Below are positions 9,358 through 17,779 of a stretch of DNA of 64,000 nucleotides, in pieces. The notes beneath the pieces were generated by a model. It searched no databases and was not told the origin of the DNA. It worked only from the letters and a program-made list of their open reading frames with translations. Source of the DNA: [Pseudopropionibacterium] massiliense (GTDB lineage Bacteria; Actinomycetota; Actinomycetes; Propionibacteriales; Propionibacteriaceae); NCBI RefSeq assembly GCF_900607225.1, contig NZ_LR027842.1:3405458-3469457 (forward strand), given 5' to 3'. The first letter of the stretch is position 1. Every line of letters starts with the position of its first letter. Both the position numbers and the translations under genes were made by a program.

Positions 9358-9665
9358 TGTGGGGCTGGGTGCTGGTCGCGTCGCTGGCGTGTTTCGCGAC
9401 CAAACTGGCGGGTCTGCTGGTGCCGCGCCGCCTTCTCGACGACGAACGCACCGTGCTGACCATGGCCGGCATGACCGTCGGGGTGCTGGCCGGGCTGATC
9501 GGGATCTCCACCTTCACCACGGGCAGCGCCGTCACCGTCGACGCTCGGGTGGCGTCGCTGGTGGTCGCGGTGATCGCCCTGCGACTGCGGGCCCCGTTCC
9601 TGCTGGTCGTGGTACTGGGTGCTGCGGCGGCCGCCCTGGTGAGGGTCGCAGGGATAGCGGGGTGA
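9357..9665 (+). CDS. azlD: AzlD-family exporter small subunit
   Basis: A 102-residue membrane protein with about four hydrophobic segments, the partner of AzlC in branched-chain amino acid export. The ATG overlaps the azlC stop (GTGATG); a GTG three bases earlier is also possible. The pairing and one-base overlap are typical of azlCD. It is the last gene of the TetR-azlC-azlD operon and is followed by an interspersed repeat. Confidence 0.86.
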   Translation: MWGWVLVASLACFATKLAGLLVPRRLLDDERTVLTMAGMTVGVLAGLIGISTFTTGSAVTVDARVASLVVAVIALRLRAPFLLVVVLGAAAAALVRVAGIAG

Positions 9666-9702
9666 AGTCGGGTTGTGCTGTTTCGGCGCCTTGCCGTGGT
9701 TC

Positions 9703-9772
9703 GCTTGCCTTGTGGTCGTTTGCTTGCGCTGTAGCGCTGGTGTTTGTCCGTAAGGCTGGCGTTTCCGTCGGG
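9703..9772. repeat. intergenic repeat family B, copy 1
   Basis: A 70-bp sequence starting GCTTGCCTTGTGGTCG and containing GCGCTGTAGCGCTGG, ending CCGTCGGG. Close relatives lie at 39908-39963 and 53931-54000, always between genes and in the same orientation. The core GCGCT-GT-AGCGC can form a short hairpin. Confidence 0.65.
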
Positions 9773-9830
9773 TAGGCAGGCGGACGACGACAAGGCCAGC
9801 AACCCGAGGCGGGTGCCGCGGTGCGTGGTC

Positions 9831-11948
9831 TCAGCGGCCTATGGCGCGGTGCAGGAAGGTCCAGATCAGGGCGTTCATCCAGGCGCGCTGGGCGTTGTCG
9901 GCCGCACCTCCGTGGCCTCCCTCCGTGTTCTCCCAGTAGCGGACGTCGGCGCCGAGGGCCTCCAGGGCCGCCGTGAACTTGCGGGCGTGGCCCGGGTGGA
10001 CGCGGTCGTCGCGGGTGGAGGTGGTCACCAGCGTCGCCGGGTAGTCCGCCGACTCGTCCAGCAGGTGGTAGGGGCTGAAGGTGCGGATGTAGTCCCAGTC
10101 GGCGGTGTCGGGGTCGCCGTACTCGGCGATCCACGACGCCCCCGCCAGGAGTTTGGTGTAGCGGCGCATGTCGAGCAGCGGGACCTGGATCACCACCGCC
10201 CCGAACAGACCCGGGTACCGGGTGAGCATGTTGCCGGTGAGCAGGCCGCCGTTCGACCCTCCCAGGCAGGCCAGGCGCTCCCGGGTGGTCACGCCACGGG
10301 CGACGAGATCCCGCGCGACCGCCGCGAAATCCTCGTAGGCGCGGTGCCGGTGTTCCTTCAGCGCGGCCTGGTGCCAGGCCGGGCCGTACTCGCCGCCGCC
10401 GCGGATGTTCGCGACCACGTGGGTGCCGCCTCGCTCCAGCCACGCCTTGCCCGTCAGTGGCCCGTACTGCGGCGACATCGACACCTCGAAACCGCCGTAC
10501 CCCCCGAGCAGGGTCGGGTTCTCCCCGGCCGGCGGTAGGTCGGTGCGACCGATCTGGAAGTACGGCACACGCGTGCCGTCATCGCTGATCGCGAAGTGCT
10601 GGCTCACCTCGAGACCCGTGACGTCGAAGTGCGACGGTTCCGCCTTCATCCTCACCAGCGGCGACGGATCCCCGCCCTTAAGCAGGGGTGCCAGATTGCC
10701 CAGGTACAGCGTCGGCGGCTGGAGGAAACCCGTCGCCGTGATCCACAGCTCGTCGCCCTCGACGTCGTCGACGGCCGATGCCCACACCGTGCCCGGCAGG
10801 TCGCGGTGGATGCGGCGCGACTGCCACTGTTCGCCGTCGTGGTGGAACACCAGCAGGTAGGTGCGCACGTCCTCCTGGGCCGTGACCACGATGAAGTTGC
10901 GGGTGACGAAGAAGTCCGCGATCGACGTCGACTGCGACGGGGCGAACAACACCCGCACGCGCGGGCCCTTGCCCTCCCAGCCGGGCAGGAACGACTCCAG
11001 CCGTGCCACCGCGAGGGATCCCGCAGGTACCAGGACGTCGTCGACCTCCCAGTCGGTGCGGGGCGTGAGCAGCAGCAGGTCGCGGTGGGGCGCGGCCGTG
11101 CAGTCGGAGGGGACGTCGATCAGACTCAGGGAGTCGTCGGGGTTCAACAGGAACAGGTCGTAGTCGTAGAAGCCGCGGACCCGGTAGACCCAGTCGCGCA
11201 CGAAATCCGGCACGTGATCGCGACCCGCGCCGACCTGCATGTCCGTCGGTTCGCCCTGGTAGACGAGATCCGCCTCCGGCATCGGCATTCCCCGGTGCCA
11301 GCGACGCACCTGCAGCGGATACCCGGAGCTGCTGACGCTCTCGGGTCCAAAATCGGTGGCGACGAACACCGTGTCGGAGTCGATCCAGCTGAGGCTGCCC
11401 TTCGCGGCGGGCCGTTCGAACCCGCCCTCGGAGGCGGGCACGAACCGTTTGGTTACCAGATCGAACTCGCGGGTTACGTCCGCGTCGGAACCACCGTGGG
11501 ACAGGGCGACCAGGGCGTGCCGCCACGGCTGGCCGTCCTCAGGGCGCAGCACGGTGGCGCCGTGCCACACCCAGTCCTCCTGCTCCGCCGCGTTGAGGGC
11601 GTCGACGTCGATCAACACCTCCCAGTCGGGTTCCTCGGTGCGGTACGAGTCCAGCGACGTGCGCCGCCACAGCCCCCGCGGATGCTCCGCGTCGGTCCAG
11701 AAGTTGTACAGCCGGTCGCCGCGGCGCACCACGTTCGGGATGTTCGCCGGGGAGTCGAGGATCGCCTTCAGTTCCGCCGCCAGGGCCGACACCTCGCCGT
11801 CCGCGTCGAGTTCCCCCTCGGAACGCACATTGCGTTCACGTACCCATCCCAGTGCGTCCTCGCCGGTCACGTCCTCCAGCCACAGCCACGGGTCGGTGGA
11901 GCCGTCGCGGGCGGGCAGGCCGGGATTGCGGGACTGGTCATCGCTCAT
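9831..11948 (-). CDS. prolyl oligopeptidase family serine peptidase (S9)
   Basis: A cytosolic peptidase of 705 residues with the two-domain layout of the S9A family. The N-terminal half is a beta-propeller (about 70-440) that limits access to short peptides. The C-terminal part is an alpha/beta-hydrolase. Catalytic residues are Ser565 in GGSNGG, Asp near 647 in TSTRDDRV and His679 in TEGGHG. No signal peptide is present. The gene stands alone, downstream of the enoyl-CoA hydratase-like gene on the same strand. Specificity for Pro-X bonds is by family; oligopeptidase B activity is the main alternative. Confidence 0.9.
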   Translation of the reverse strand: MSDDQSRNPGLPARDGSTDPWLWLEDVTGEDALGWVRERNVRSEGELDADGEVSALAAELKAILDSPANIPNVVRRGDRLYNFWTDAEHPRGLWRRTSLDSYRTEEPDWEVLIDVDALNAAEQEDWVWHGATVLRPEDGQPWRHALVALSHGGSDADVTREFDLVTKRFVPASEGGFERPAAKGSLSWIDSDTVFVATDFGPESVSSSGYPLQVRRWHRGMPMPEADLVYQGEPTDMQVGAGRDHVPDFVRDWVYRVRGFYDYDLFLLNPDDSLSLIDVPSDCTAAPHRDLLLLTPRTDWEVDDVLVPAGSLAVARLESFLPGWEGKGPRVRVLFAPSQSTSIADFFVTRNFIVVTAQEDVRTYLLVFHHDGEQWQSRRIHRDLPGTVWASAVDDVEGDELWITATGFLQPPTLYLGNLAPLLKGGDPSPLVRMKAEPSHFDVTGLEVSQHFAISDDGTRVPYFQIGRTDLPPAGENPTLLGGYGGFEVSMSPQYGPLTGKAWLERGGTHVVANIRGGGEYGPAWHQAALKEHRHRAYEDFAAVARDLVARGVTTRERLACLGGSNGGLLTGNMLTRYPGLFGAVVIQVPLLDMRRYTKLLAGASWIAEYGDPDTADWDYIRTFSPYHLLDESADYPATLVTTSTRDDRVHPGHARKFTAALEALGADVRYWENTEGGHGGAADNAQRAWMNALIWTFLHRAIGR

Positions 11949-12004
11949 GGGACACGAGCCTAGCCATCAAGAGGCCACGGTGGTACTCCGTGAAGGTTTT
12001 CCCG

Positions 12005-12922
12005 TCAGTAGGAGAAGACCTCGTCGACGACCCGTGCGGGCACGTCCTCCAGGGTGGCGTAGCGCCAGGCGGGTTGGTTGTCCTTGTCGATCAGGAGCGC
12101 GCGCACGCCCTCGACGAAGTCGACGGGGATCATGTGCTCCGCGAGTCGCAGGTCCTGGTGCAGCACCCCGTTCAGTTCGAGGGTGGCGGCGCGGCGCAGC
12201 GCCCGCAGCGCGACGTGAACCGCGAACGGTGAGCGGGCCCGCAGCTCGCGACCCGCCTGCTGGGCGGCCGGGTCGGGATGCTCCTCGAGCCGGTGGGCGA
12301 TCTCCACCACGTCGTCACCGGCGTAACACTCCTGGATCCAGGCAGCCTCCGACAGCGGGGCGGGCAGGTCGCCGTCGGCCGACTCGTCGGCCAGTGTGAT
12401 GCGCAGGGCGTCACCCCCGCCGATCGTGCCGGAGGTCAGCGCCATGTGGGTGCCCAGCGCCCCCGCCCGCGCCAGCCAGTACATGACACCCGCGTCGGGG
12501 AAGAAACCGATCTTCGTCTCCGGCATCGCCATCAAGGTCGATGAATCCACTATTCGCCGGTCGGCATTGACCGTCAGGCCCAGCCCGCCACCCATGGTGA
12601 TGCCGTTGAGGTGGGCGGTGACGTGTTTCGGGAACTGGGCGACGATCAGGTCGAGAAGGTACTCGACCTCCAGGAACCGCAGCCAGGGGCCGTTGTCCTC
12701 GACGGCTCGCGACAGCTCCCGCACGTCGGCGCCCGCGCTGAACCCGCGCGTCCCCTCGCCGCGGAGCACCACCTCCCGCACCGAGTCGTCGTGGGCCCAC
12801 GAGGTGAGGATCTCGCTGGCGCCCTGGAGCATTTCCAGGTTGAGGGAGTTGATGGCGTTGGGACGGTTGAGGGTGAGGGTGGCGACCCCATCGTCCATGG
12901 TGGTGACGAGCAGATCAGTCAT
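12005..12922 (-). CDS. enoyl-CoA hydratase/isomerase family, HIBCH-like
   Basis: Crotonase-fold protein of 305 residues, probably a 3-hydroxyisobutyryl-CoA hydrolase of valine breakdown. The oxyanion-hole segments are visible as FSAGADVREL (about 62-71) and ITMGGGLGL. The stretch MPETKIGFFPDAGVMYWLAR and the C-terminal DFVEGVRALLIDKDNQPAW are characteristic of the hydrolase (ECH_2) branch rather than classic hydratases. It is about 40 residues shorter than typical HIBCH, so a related acyl-CoA hydratase remains possible. No other valine catabolism genes are adjacent. Confidence 0.82.
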   Translation of the reverse strand: MTDLLVTTMDDGVATLTLNRPNAINSLNLEMLQGASEILTSWAHDDSVREVVLRGEGTRGFSAGADVRELSRAVEDNGPWLRFLEVEYLLDLIVAQFPKHVTAHLNGITMGGGLGLTVNADRRIVDSSTLMAMPETKIGFFPDAGVMYWLARAGALGTHMALTSGTIGGGDALRITLADESADGDLPAPLSEAAWIQECYAGDDVVEIAHRLEEHPDPAAQQAGRELRARSPFAVHVALRALRRAATLELNGVLHQDLRLAEHMIPVDFVEGVRALLIDKDNQPAWRYATLEDVPARVVDEVFSY

Positions 12923-12976
12923 GAGGACAGCCTATGAGGTTCACGCAGCGCATCCGAACCGGAAACGGGAATCGAC

Positions 12977-13948
12977 TCAGTCGAGGCGCAGCCCGGGACG
13001 CATCTCGTGCAGCACCGCGCGGGCGGTTTCCTCGTCGATCACCAGGTCCGTCGCGACCCCGGCGCGCAGCGCGCCCAGCACCGGCACCGCCTTGCCCGTT
13101 CCGCTGACCACGCAGATGCGGCGGGGAATGGTTCGCAGTTCCGCCGGGGTCATGCCGGTGGCGCGGGAGTTGAGGGGGATGTCGCGCCAGGAGCCGTCGG
13201 CCCGCAGCATCACGGTGCAGACGTCGCCGACCACCCCCTCCGATTTCAGCTCGGCCAGTTCGGATTCGTCCAGGTAGTTGGCGGAGTACACGTGGGACTG
13301 GAGTTCGGAGCCGAGCCCCCCCACCCCGAAGATCGCCTTCGTGCAGGAGGCCCGCACCTGGAGCATGTGGCGGGTGGAGCGTTCCGCCCACATGGCGGTG
13401 CGGGTGCCCGGGTTGTCGAAGAAGGCCGGCAGCGCCAGGAACTGTTCCTCGCCGTGGAACGCGGCGGCGAAGCGTTGCAGGATGGAACCGACGTAGGGAA
13501 GCCCCGTCGTGCGCTGGTTGGCGCCGCCGTTGAGGCTGACGACGAGCACCCCGTTCAGGTCGTGGGGTCGCAGGTTCTGGGCGATCGCGGAGACGGTGGT
13601 TCCCCACGCCACCCCGATGACATCGTTGTCGGTGACGATCTCGTCGAGGAGCCGGGCGGCGACCTTCGCGACCTGTTCGAGGCGCAGCACGTAGCTGGAT
13701 CCGGGGCGGACGTCGACCAGGTGCGCCTGCACGCGGAAGTTCCTGTGGAAGATCTCGGCCAGGCGGGTCATGGGGCGGTCGGGGTCGGTGATGGTGATGC
13801 GCACCAACCCCCGGTCCTTGGCCTCCTTCAGCAGCCGCGACACCGTCGAGCGGGAAACCCCCAGGTGGTGGGCGATCGCCTCCATGGTCTCGGACTGGAC
13901 GTAGTACATGCGCGCAACCCGGAGCAACAACTCGGTGTTGCGTTCCAT
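12977..13948 (-). CDS. SorC/DeoR-family sugar-responsive regulator
   Basis: A 323-residue transcriptional regulator. It has an N-terminal helix-turn-helix (about 17-50, with AIAHHLGVSRSTVSRLLKEA) followed by the SorC sugar-binding domain, which resembles ribose-phosphate isomerase. Such proteins bind a phosphosugar and control a carbohydrate operon. No sugar operon lies next to it here, so the target is unknown; the deoA gene at 17780 is the closest nucleoside or sugar gene. The ATG at 13948 lies 11 bp after a GAAGGAG-type site. Confidence 0.88.
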   Translation of the reverse strand: MERNTELLLRVARMYYVQSETMEAIAHHLGVSRSTVSRLLKEAKDRGLVRITITDPDRPMTRLAEIFHRNFRVQAHLVDVRPGSSYVLRLEQVAKVAARLLDEIVTDNDVIGVAWGTTVSAIAQNLRPHDLNGVLVVSLNGGANQRTTGLPYVGSILQRFAAAFHGEEQFLALPAFFDNPGTRTAMWAERSTRHMLQVRASCTKAIFGVGGLGSELQSHVYSANYLDESELAELKSEGVVGDVCTVMLRADGSWRDIPLNSRATGMTPAELRTIPRRICVVSGTGKAVPVLGALRAGVATDLVIDEETARAVLHEMRPGLRLD

Positions 13949-14068
13949 GGCGCTCCTTCACGGGTCGGGGCCGATGCGTGACGACGGCGCCAGCGTATCC
14001 CTTGCTGAAGGTTTGACCAGATGCGGGAGGCCGGATTGCGCGCCCCGGCCGTGGGGCCGCGGAACCGG

Positions 14069-14641
14069 TTACAGCAGGCCGAGCCCCTCCAGCAGGATGC
14101 GGGCCCCGATGATGATCAGCACCATGCCACCGAGGAACTCGGCTGGCCTGCGGAACCTCACCCCGATCCGGTGCCCGATACCGACCGCCGCGAACGACGC
14201 CACCAGCGTTATCAGGCCGATGCAGAGGATCGCCAGGAGGATGGAGATCTCCAGCATCGCGAAGGACACCCCGACGGCCGCCGCGTCGATGCTGGTCGCG
14301 ACCCCCAGGATCAGCAGGCGACGCAGATCGAGCCCGCCACCCCGGCCGACGTCGTCCTCGTCCTCGTCGGCATGGAACGCCTCCCAGGCCATCTTGCCGC
14401 CGATGATCGCGAGCAGCACGAAGGCGATCCAGTGGTCGAAGGGATCGAGGAGGCTGGTGAAATTGGCGGCCAGCAGCCACCCGAACAGCGGCATCGCGGC
14501 CTGGAAACCCGCGAAGGTGAGGGCGACGATCAGGGCGTGCCGGTAGTTGAACCGGCCCATCTTCACGCCGCTGGTCAGCGATGCGGCGAACGCGTCGGCG
14601 GATACACCGAATCCGACCAACCAGATGGACCACAGAGACAT
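14069..14641 (-). CDS. mntP: MntP manganese efflux pump
   Basis: A 190-residue membrane protein with six helices, the MntP size and layout. It has conserved acidic/amide motifs in helix 1 (FGVSADAFAASL) and helix 4 (GVATSIDAAAVGVSFAM), the two symmetry-related DAF/DAA metal sites. It exports Mn(II). The start is taken at the ATG directly before SLWSIWLVGFGVSADAF; upstream codons are not coding-like. The gene is divergent from a DtxR/MntR-family regulator, which fits metal-controlled expression. I saw no yybP-ykoY riboswitch core upstream. Confidence 0.92.
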   Translation of the reverse strand: MSLWSIWLVGFGVSADAFAASLTSGVKMGRFNYRHALIVALTFAGFQAAMPLFGWLLAANFTSLLDPFDHWIAFVLLAIIGGKMAWEAFHADEDEDDVGRGGGLDLRRLLILGVATSIDAAAVGVSFAMLEISILLAILCIGLITLVASFAAVGIGHRIGVRFRRPAEFLGGMVLIIIGARILLEGLGLL

Positions 14642-14758
14642 CGTCAGACCTTCCAGAGCTCCTGTGAGGATTGAGCTGTGGTGACCTCGTTTCCCGGGGA
14701 AATCCAGCTCGTGAAACCACTCTGAACCCGCCGGTCCCGGTGTGTCCACGGGTAACTG

Positions 14759-14782
14759 AAAGTGTGTCTGACCACACCTTTT
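14759..14782. promoter_or_regulatory. inverted repeat between mntP and mntR
   Basis: AAAGTGTG-TCTGAC-CACACCTTT forms a near-perfect inverted repeat in the divergent intergenic region. It is a candidate operator for the adjacent DtxR/MntR-family protein, though the sequence does not match the classic MntR box. This is position and symmetry evidence only. Confidence 0.3.
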
Positions 14783-14920
14783 GCGACACCCGGTGCCCTG
14801 TTGAGACCCGTCGCCGTTTCGGGAAGAATCGTCAACGCGGGTGGAGAATCACGGCCCGCGACGAACAGCCTGCAGGGGGCGGTGACAGCCTCCGGCAGGA
14901 CGACCCACCCGGAAGAAGGA

Positions 14921-15604
14921 ATGATGACGGCCAACGGCGCTGACGTGACCCGGGTCACGGAGGACTACCTCGCGCTGATCTGGAAGGCCTGCGAATGGCC
15001 CGACGACGGACGCCGCCCGAACACCACCGACCTGGCAGCCGCCCTCGGCGTCACCCCCTCCACGGTCTCGGCCAGTCTGAAGCGCCTGGCCAGGGAGGGA
15101 ATGATCAAGTACCGTCCCTACGGCAACATCGAACTGACCGAGGCTGGGGAACGGATCGGGCGTGCGGTGGTGCGGCGCCATCGCATCATCGAGACCTACC
15201 TGGTCACGTCGCTGGGCATGCCCTGGGACCAGGTCCACGACGAGGCCGACCGGCTCGAACACGCAGCCTCCGAGGCGCTCGTCGACCGGATGGACGAGAT
15301 CCTCGGACACCCGGCCGCGGACCCGCACGGCGACCCCATCCCGAGGAGCAGGGACATCGACCACCCCGGGGCGATGCTGATCGCGCACGTGAACGCGGGC
15401 ACCGAGGTGCGGGTGGTGCGGGTCTCCGACTCGAACCCGGAGATTCTCCGTTTCCTCACGGAACGCGGCATCGCCATCGGGACGCGGCTGGAAGTGCTCT
15501 CCGGGCTGTCCGGGATGGGGCTGATGGCCGTCGAGCACGCGGGAACCGAGATCGAGCTCAGCGCCCCGATAGCCGAGGCGATCCACGTCGCGCCCGCGAC
15601 CTGA
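14921..15604 (+). CDS. mntR: MntR/DtxR-family metalloregulator
   Basis: A 227-residue metal-dependent repressor. It has an N-terminal winged helix (about 8-70, with LAAALGVTPSTVSASLKRLA), then the metal-binding dimerisation region (MPWDQVHDEADRLEHAAS, carrying the conserved E/H ligands), and a C-terminal FeoA/SH3-like domain (about 150-220). The ATG at 14921 follows GGAAGAAGGA. Divergent pairing with mntP points to manganese sensing rather than iron. A second ATG follows immediately at 14924. Confidence 0.86.
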   Translation: MMTANGADVTRVTEDYLALIWKACEWPDDGRRPNTTDLAAALGVTPSTVSASLKRLAREGMIKYRPYGNIELTEAGERIGRAVVRRHRIIETYLVTSLGMPWDQVHDEADRLEHAASEALVDRMDEILGHPAADPHGDPIPRSRDIDHPGAMLIAHVNAGTEVRVVRVSDSNPEILRFLTERGIAIGTRLEVLSGLSGMGLMAVEHAGTEIELSAPIAEAIHVAPAT

Positions 15605-15610
15605 GGTCCG

Positions 15611-16855
15611 CTACCGCAGCAGGTCGTCGTGGTGGCCGACGTGGACCAGTTCGATGGTGCCGTCCGGGTACTGCCACCAGGTCAACCGCGCCGCACCGGG
15701 GGCGCCGCGTTTCACGTACGTCCGCCACGGAACGGCACCCTCGGGAATGGATTTCTGGATCACCGACCTCCCGGGAATGATGAATTGATGGGTTTTCCTC
15801 CGGTCCCAGGCGTGACCGGAGAGGACGTCGACGACGACCTGAATGATCTTTGCCCGGTCGCGGAGCAGTTCCGCTTCCATGGAATCCAGGAATCCCTCGC
15901 CGATGACGTAGGGACTCAGCGTCTCGCCGCGTTCCTCCTCCGGTTCCCCGGTGAGCCATTCGTATTCCACCTCCCAGCGGAACTGTTTTTCCGGGTCGTT
16001 GTAGACCCGGGGATATCCGCGACGCTCCTCCTGATCGGCCATTCGGCGGCGCAGGTGATCCAATTCCTCCTCCGCGGCGTCGGCACGGGAGCGTTCCCTC
16101 GCCAAGGATTCGTGATCGCTGTCGAGAAGCAGCATCAAATCGTCGATTATGGAACTGCGAAGTTTGTTGGCAATGCGATCCGTCTGGGCGTTCAGCAGGT
16201 TCTTCAGCTCCGCTGCGCTGATCCCGGTGTCCGTCGACGCGGGAGGCGTGGGGATGGCCGGTGCGGTGGGCGCGCTGGCCGGACGGTGTGGGCCGGGTTT
16301 GGGGGACGGCCCCGGCCTCGGGTGCGGTCCGGGCTTCGGGACCCTTCCCGCGGGAGTGGGTGCGGACGGCGGCGTGATGTCGAGGGAGGCCCTGAACCGG
16401 TTGAGGGCTGCCATCTGGTCGTCCGAGAGGGCTTTCTGGGGGGTTCCGGTCCCGCTCTGATGCGGCCCGCCCGCCCCTTGGTGGGATGTGACGTATTCCG
16501 CTATGTCGAGGCAGGCGCCGTCCGCGTCGTCGCCCGGGTATACCCGGAACAGCCGGTGCCGCCTCCAGTGATCCGTTCTGGCCGCTCCGGCGAGAATCAC
16601 GCGAATACCGCCGCCATAAACCTGGAATTGCGGATCAACCGTGTCCGACAGGCGCTCGGAGGCGGTCATGGAGTCGAGGACTGCCAATTCGGTTCCGGGG
16701 GCCAGGCGTTGGGCCAGTAGCTTCGTGTCGATTCGGGGTCGGTTCGTGTCGCTGGCGGGGGAAACCACGACCAGGGCGCCGTCGCGCGATGAATCGAAAA
16801 TTCTGCTCACCAGAATTCCGACATCGCCGACTCCGACCCTCCACTCGGAAACCAC
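15611..16855 (-). CDS. multidomain protein of unknown function with Pro-rich linker
   Basis: The 414-residue protein has an N-terminal globular part (1-125), a proline-rich linker with PKPGPHPRPGPSPKPGPH-type repeats (about 150-200), and a helical/coiled-coil stretch (about 210-275, ARERSRADAAEEELDHLRRR). The C-terminal domain of about 110 residues ends in RLTWWQYPDGTIELVHVGHH. That last strand-turn-strand pattern resembles RelE/ParE-like proteins, but this is a weak impression. The GTG start at 16855 follows AAAGAGGG. The gene is convergent with mntR, separated by only 6 bp. No function is assigned. Confidence 0.65.
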   Translation of the reverse strand: MVSEWRVGVGDVGILVSRIFDSSRDGALVVVSPASDTNRPRIDTKLLAQRLAPGTELAVLDSMTASERLSDTVDPQFQVYGGGIRVILAGAARTDHWRRHRLFRVYPGDDADGACLDIAEYVTSHQGAGGPHQSGTGTPQKALSDDQMAALNRFRASLDITPPSAPTPAGRVPKPGPHPRPGPSPKPGPHRPASAPTAPAIPTPPASTDTGISAAELKNLLNAQTDRIANKLRSSIIDDLMLLLDSDHESLARERSRADAAEEELDHLRRRMADQEERRGYPRVYNDPEKQFRWEVEYEWLTGEPEEERGETLSPYVIGEGFLDSMEAELLRDRAKIIQVVVDVLSGHAWDRRKTHQFIIPGRSVIQKSIPEGAVPWRTYVKRGAPGAARLTWWQYPDGTIELVHVGHHDDLLR

Positions 16856-17048
16856 AATCCCTCTTTCTTGACACACCTGTGTCGGTCGACAAGCAGTCGC
16901 TGTCGCCACTCCGGAGGCGAAGTAGTCGCCAGCGATCCGGCTACCACCCATTGTTGCAGAAGCTTCAACGGGACCAAATGCGACTGGCCGGTGACCTGTT
17001 CACAACCCCGTGATTTTCACAGGAAAAATTAAGGGTTTGATCAGGAAG

Positions 17049-17074
17049 GAGCCGGAACCGACGGGTTCCGGCTC
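17049..17074. terminator. strong hairpin, possible terminator
   Basis: GAGCCGGAACC and GGTTCCGGCTC pair perfectly over 11 bp around a GACG loop. It lies upstream of the minus-strand gene ending at 15611 and before the plus gene at 17271. No long T-run follows, which is common in GC-rich actinobacteria. It may instead be a protein-binding palindrome. Confidence 0.4.
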
Positions 17075-17270
17075 GCTGAGCGGGAGATGCCATCCGGGTA
17101 TCGCTCAGTTATTGTGATCAGATCAGGGATCGTGCGGAATACGGTAATGTATGACACCCTGTGAGGACGCCACGCCGCCGTGGTCGGCACGGTGGACGGC
17201 CGCGGGATCCGGCTGCAGGAATCCGGGGATGTGTAGCGTGGGACTGGTTCGATTCCGGAGGGAGACCACG

Positions 17271-17576
17271 ATGTCAGAGGCCAACGATCCCGAGTCGTCG
17301 GTGCCCGGGGCCGGTTCCGCATCCGGCGTTGGACGGGGAGCACCGGGAAGACCGGTGAGTCGCGACGTCAAGGGTTCCCACCGGGCGATCGTGGGTATCG
17401 TCCAATTCTGTTTCGGGCTCCTGGTGGTGGTCTTCAGCCTGGACGTCGTGAAGGCCGCGGGGGGTGTGCTCGGCGGCGGGGAGGGTTTCCCGGCGGTTGA
17501 CGGTCTTCTGGGATTTCTGCTCGTGGTCATCGGTTTCGCGAGCATGGTGATGGGGATCGCCCGCGTGTTCCGCTGA
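17271..17576 (+). CDS. small two-helix membrane protein
   Basis: A 101-residue protein with a polar Ser/Gly/Pro-rich N-terminus (1-40), a hydrophobic helix at about 43-62, a glycine-rich loop (GGVLGGGEGF) and a second helix at about 76-97. The ATG follows GGAGGGAG. It is unrecognised. It is convergent with tRNA-Pro. A structural or stress-related membrane role cannot be told from sequence. Confidence 0.65.
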   Translation: MSEANDPESSVPGAGSASGVGRGAPGRPVSRDVKGSHRAIVGIVQFCFGLLVVVFSLDVVKAAGGVLGGGEGFPAVDGLLGFLLVVIGFASMVMGIARVFR

Positions 17577-17629
17577 TGTGATACGAACCGAACAGGTCCT
17601 GGGACGAAGCGGTCCAGAACTCGAGTGTG

Positions 17630-17703
17630 TCGGGGTGACAGGATTTGAACCTGCGGCCTCGTCGTCCCGAACGACGCGCGCTACCAAGCTGCGCCACACC
17701 CCG
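17630..17703 (-). tRNA. tRNA-Pro (CGG)
   Basis: On the minus strand the 74-nt sequence folds as a cloverleaf. The acceptor CGGGGTG pairs with CACCCCG. The D-arm is GCGC-AGCTTGGTA-GCGC. The anticodon stem CGTCG/CGACG encloses loop TTCGGGA, giving anticodon CGG. The T-arm is GCAGG-TTCAAAT-CCTGT. Discriminator A follows and CCA is not encoded. It reads the CCG proline codon. Confidence 0.95.
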
Positions 17704-17779
17704 GCGGCTCATCGAGCCAGCGGAAAGACTATACCAGCGCACGCGCGCGGGTGAAATCGCCGCCCGGGCCGCGGATTCC

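Noticed and set aside
8072..9665. Toxic metal exporter operon
   Set aside because: AzlC/AzlD motifs are clear, so amino acid export is the better call for the TetR-linked genes.
14642..14920. yybP-ykoY manganese riboswitch upstream of mntP
   Set aside because: No conserved core motifs seen; control by the adjacent MntR-like protein explains metal response.
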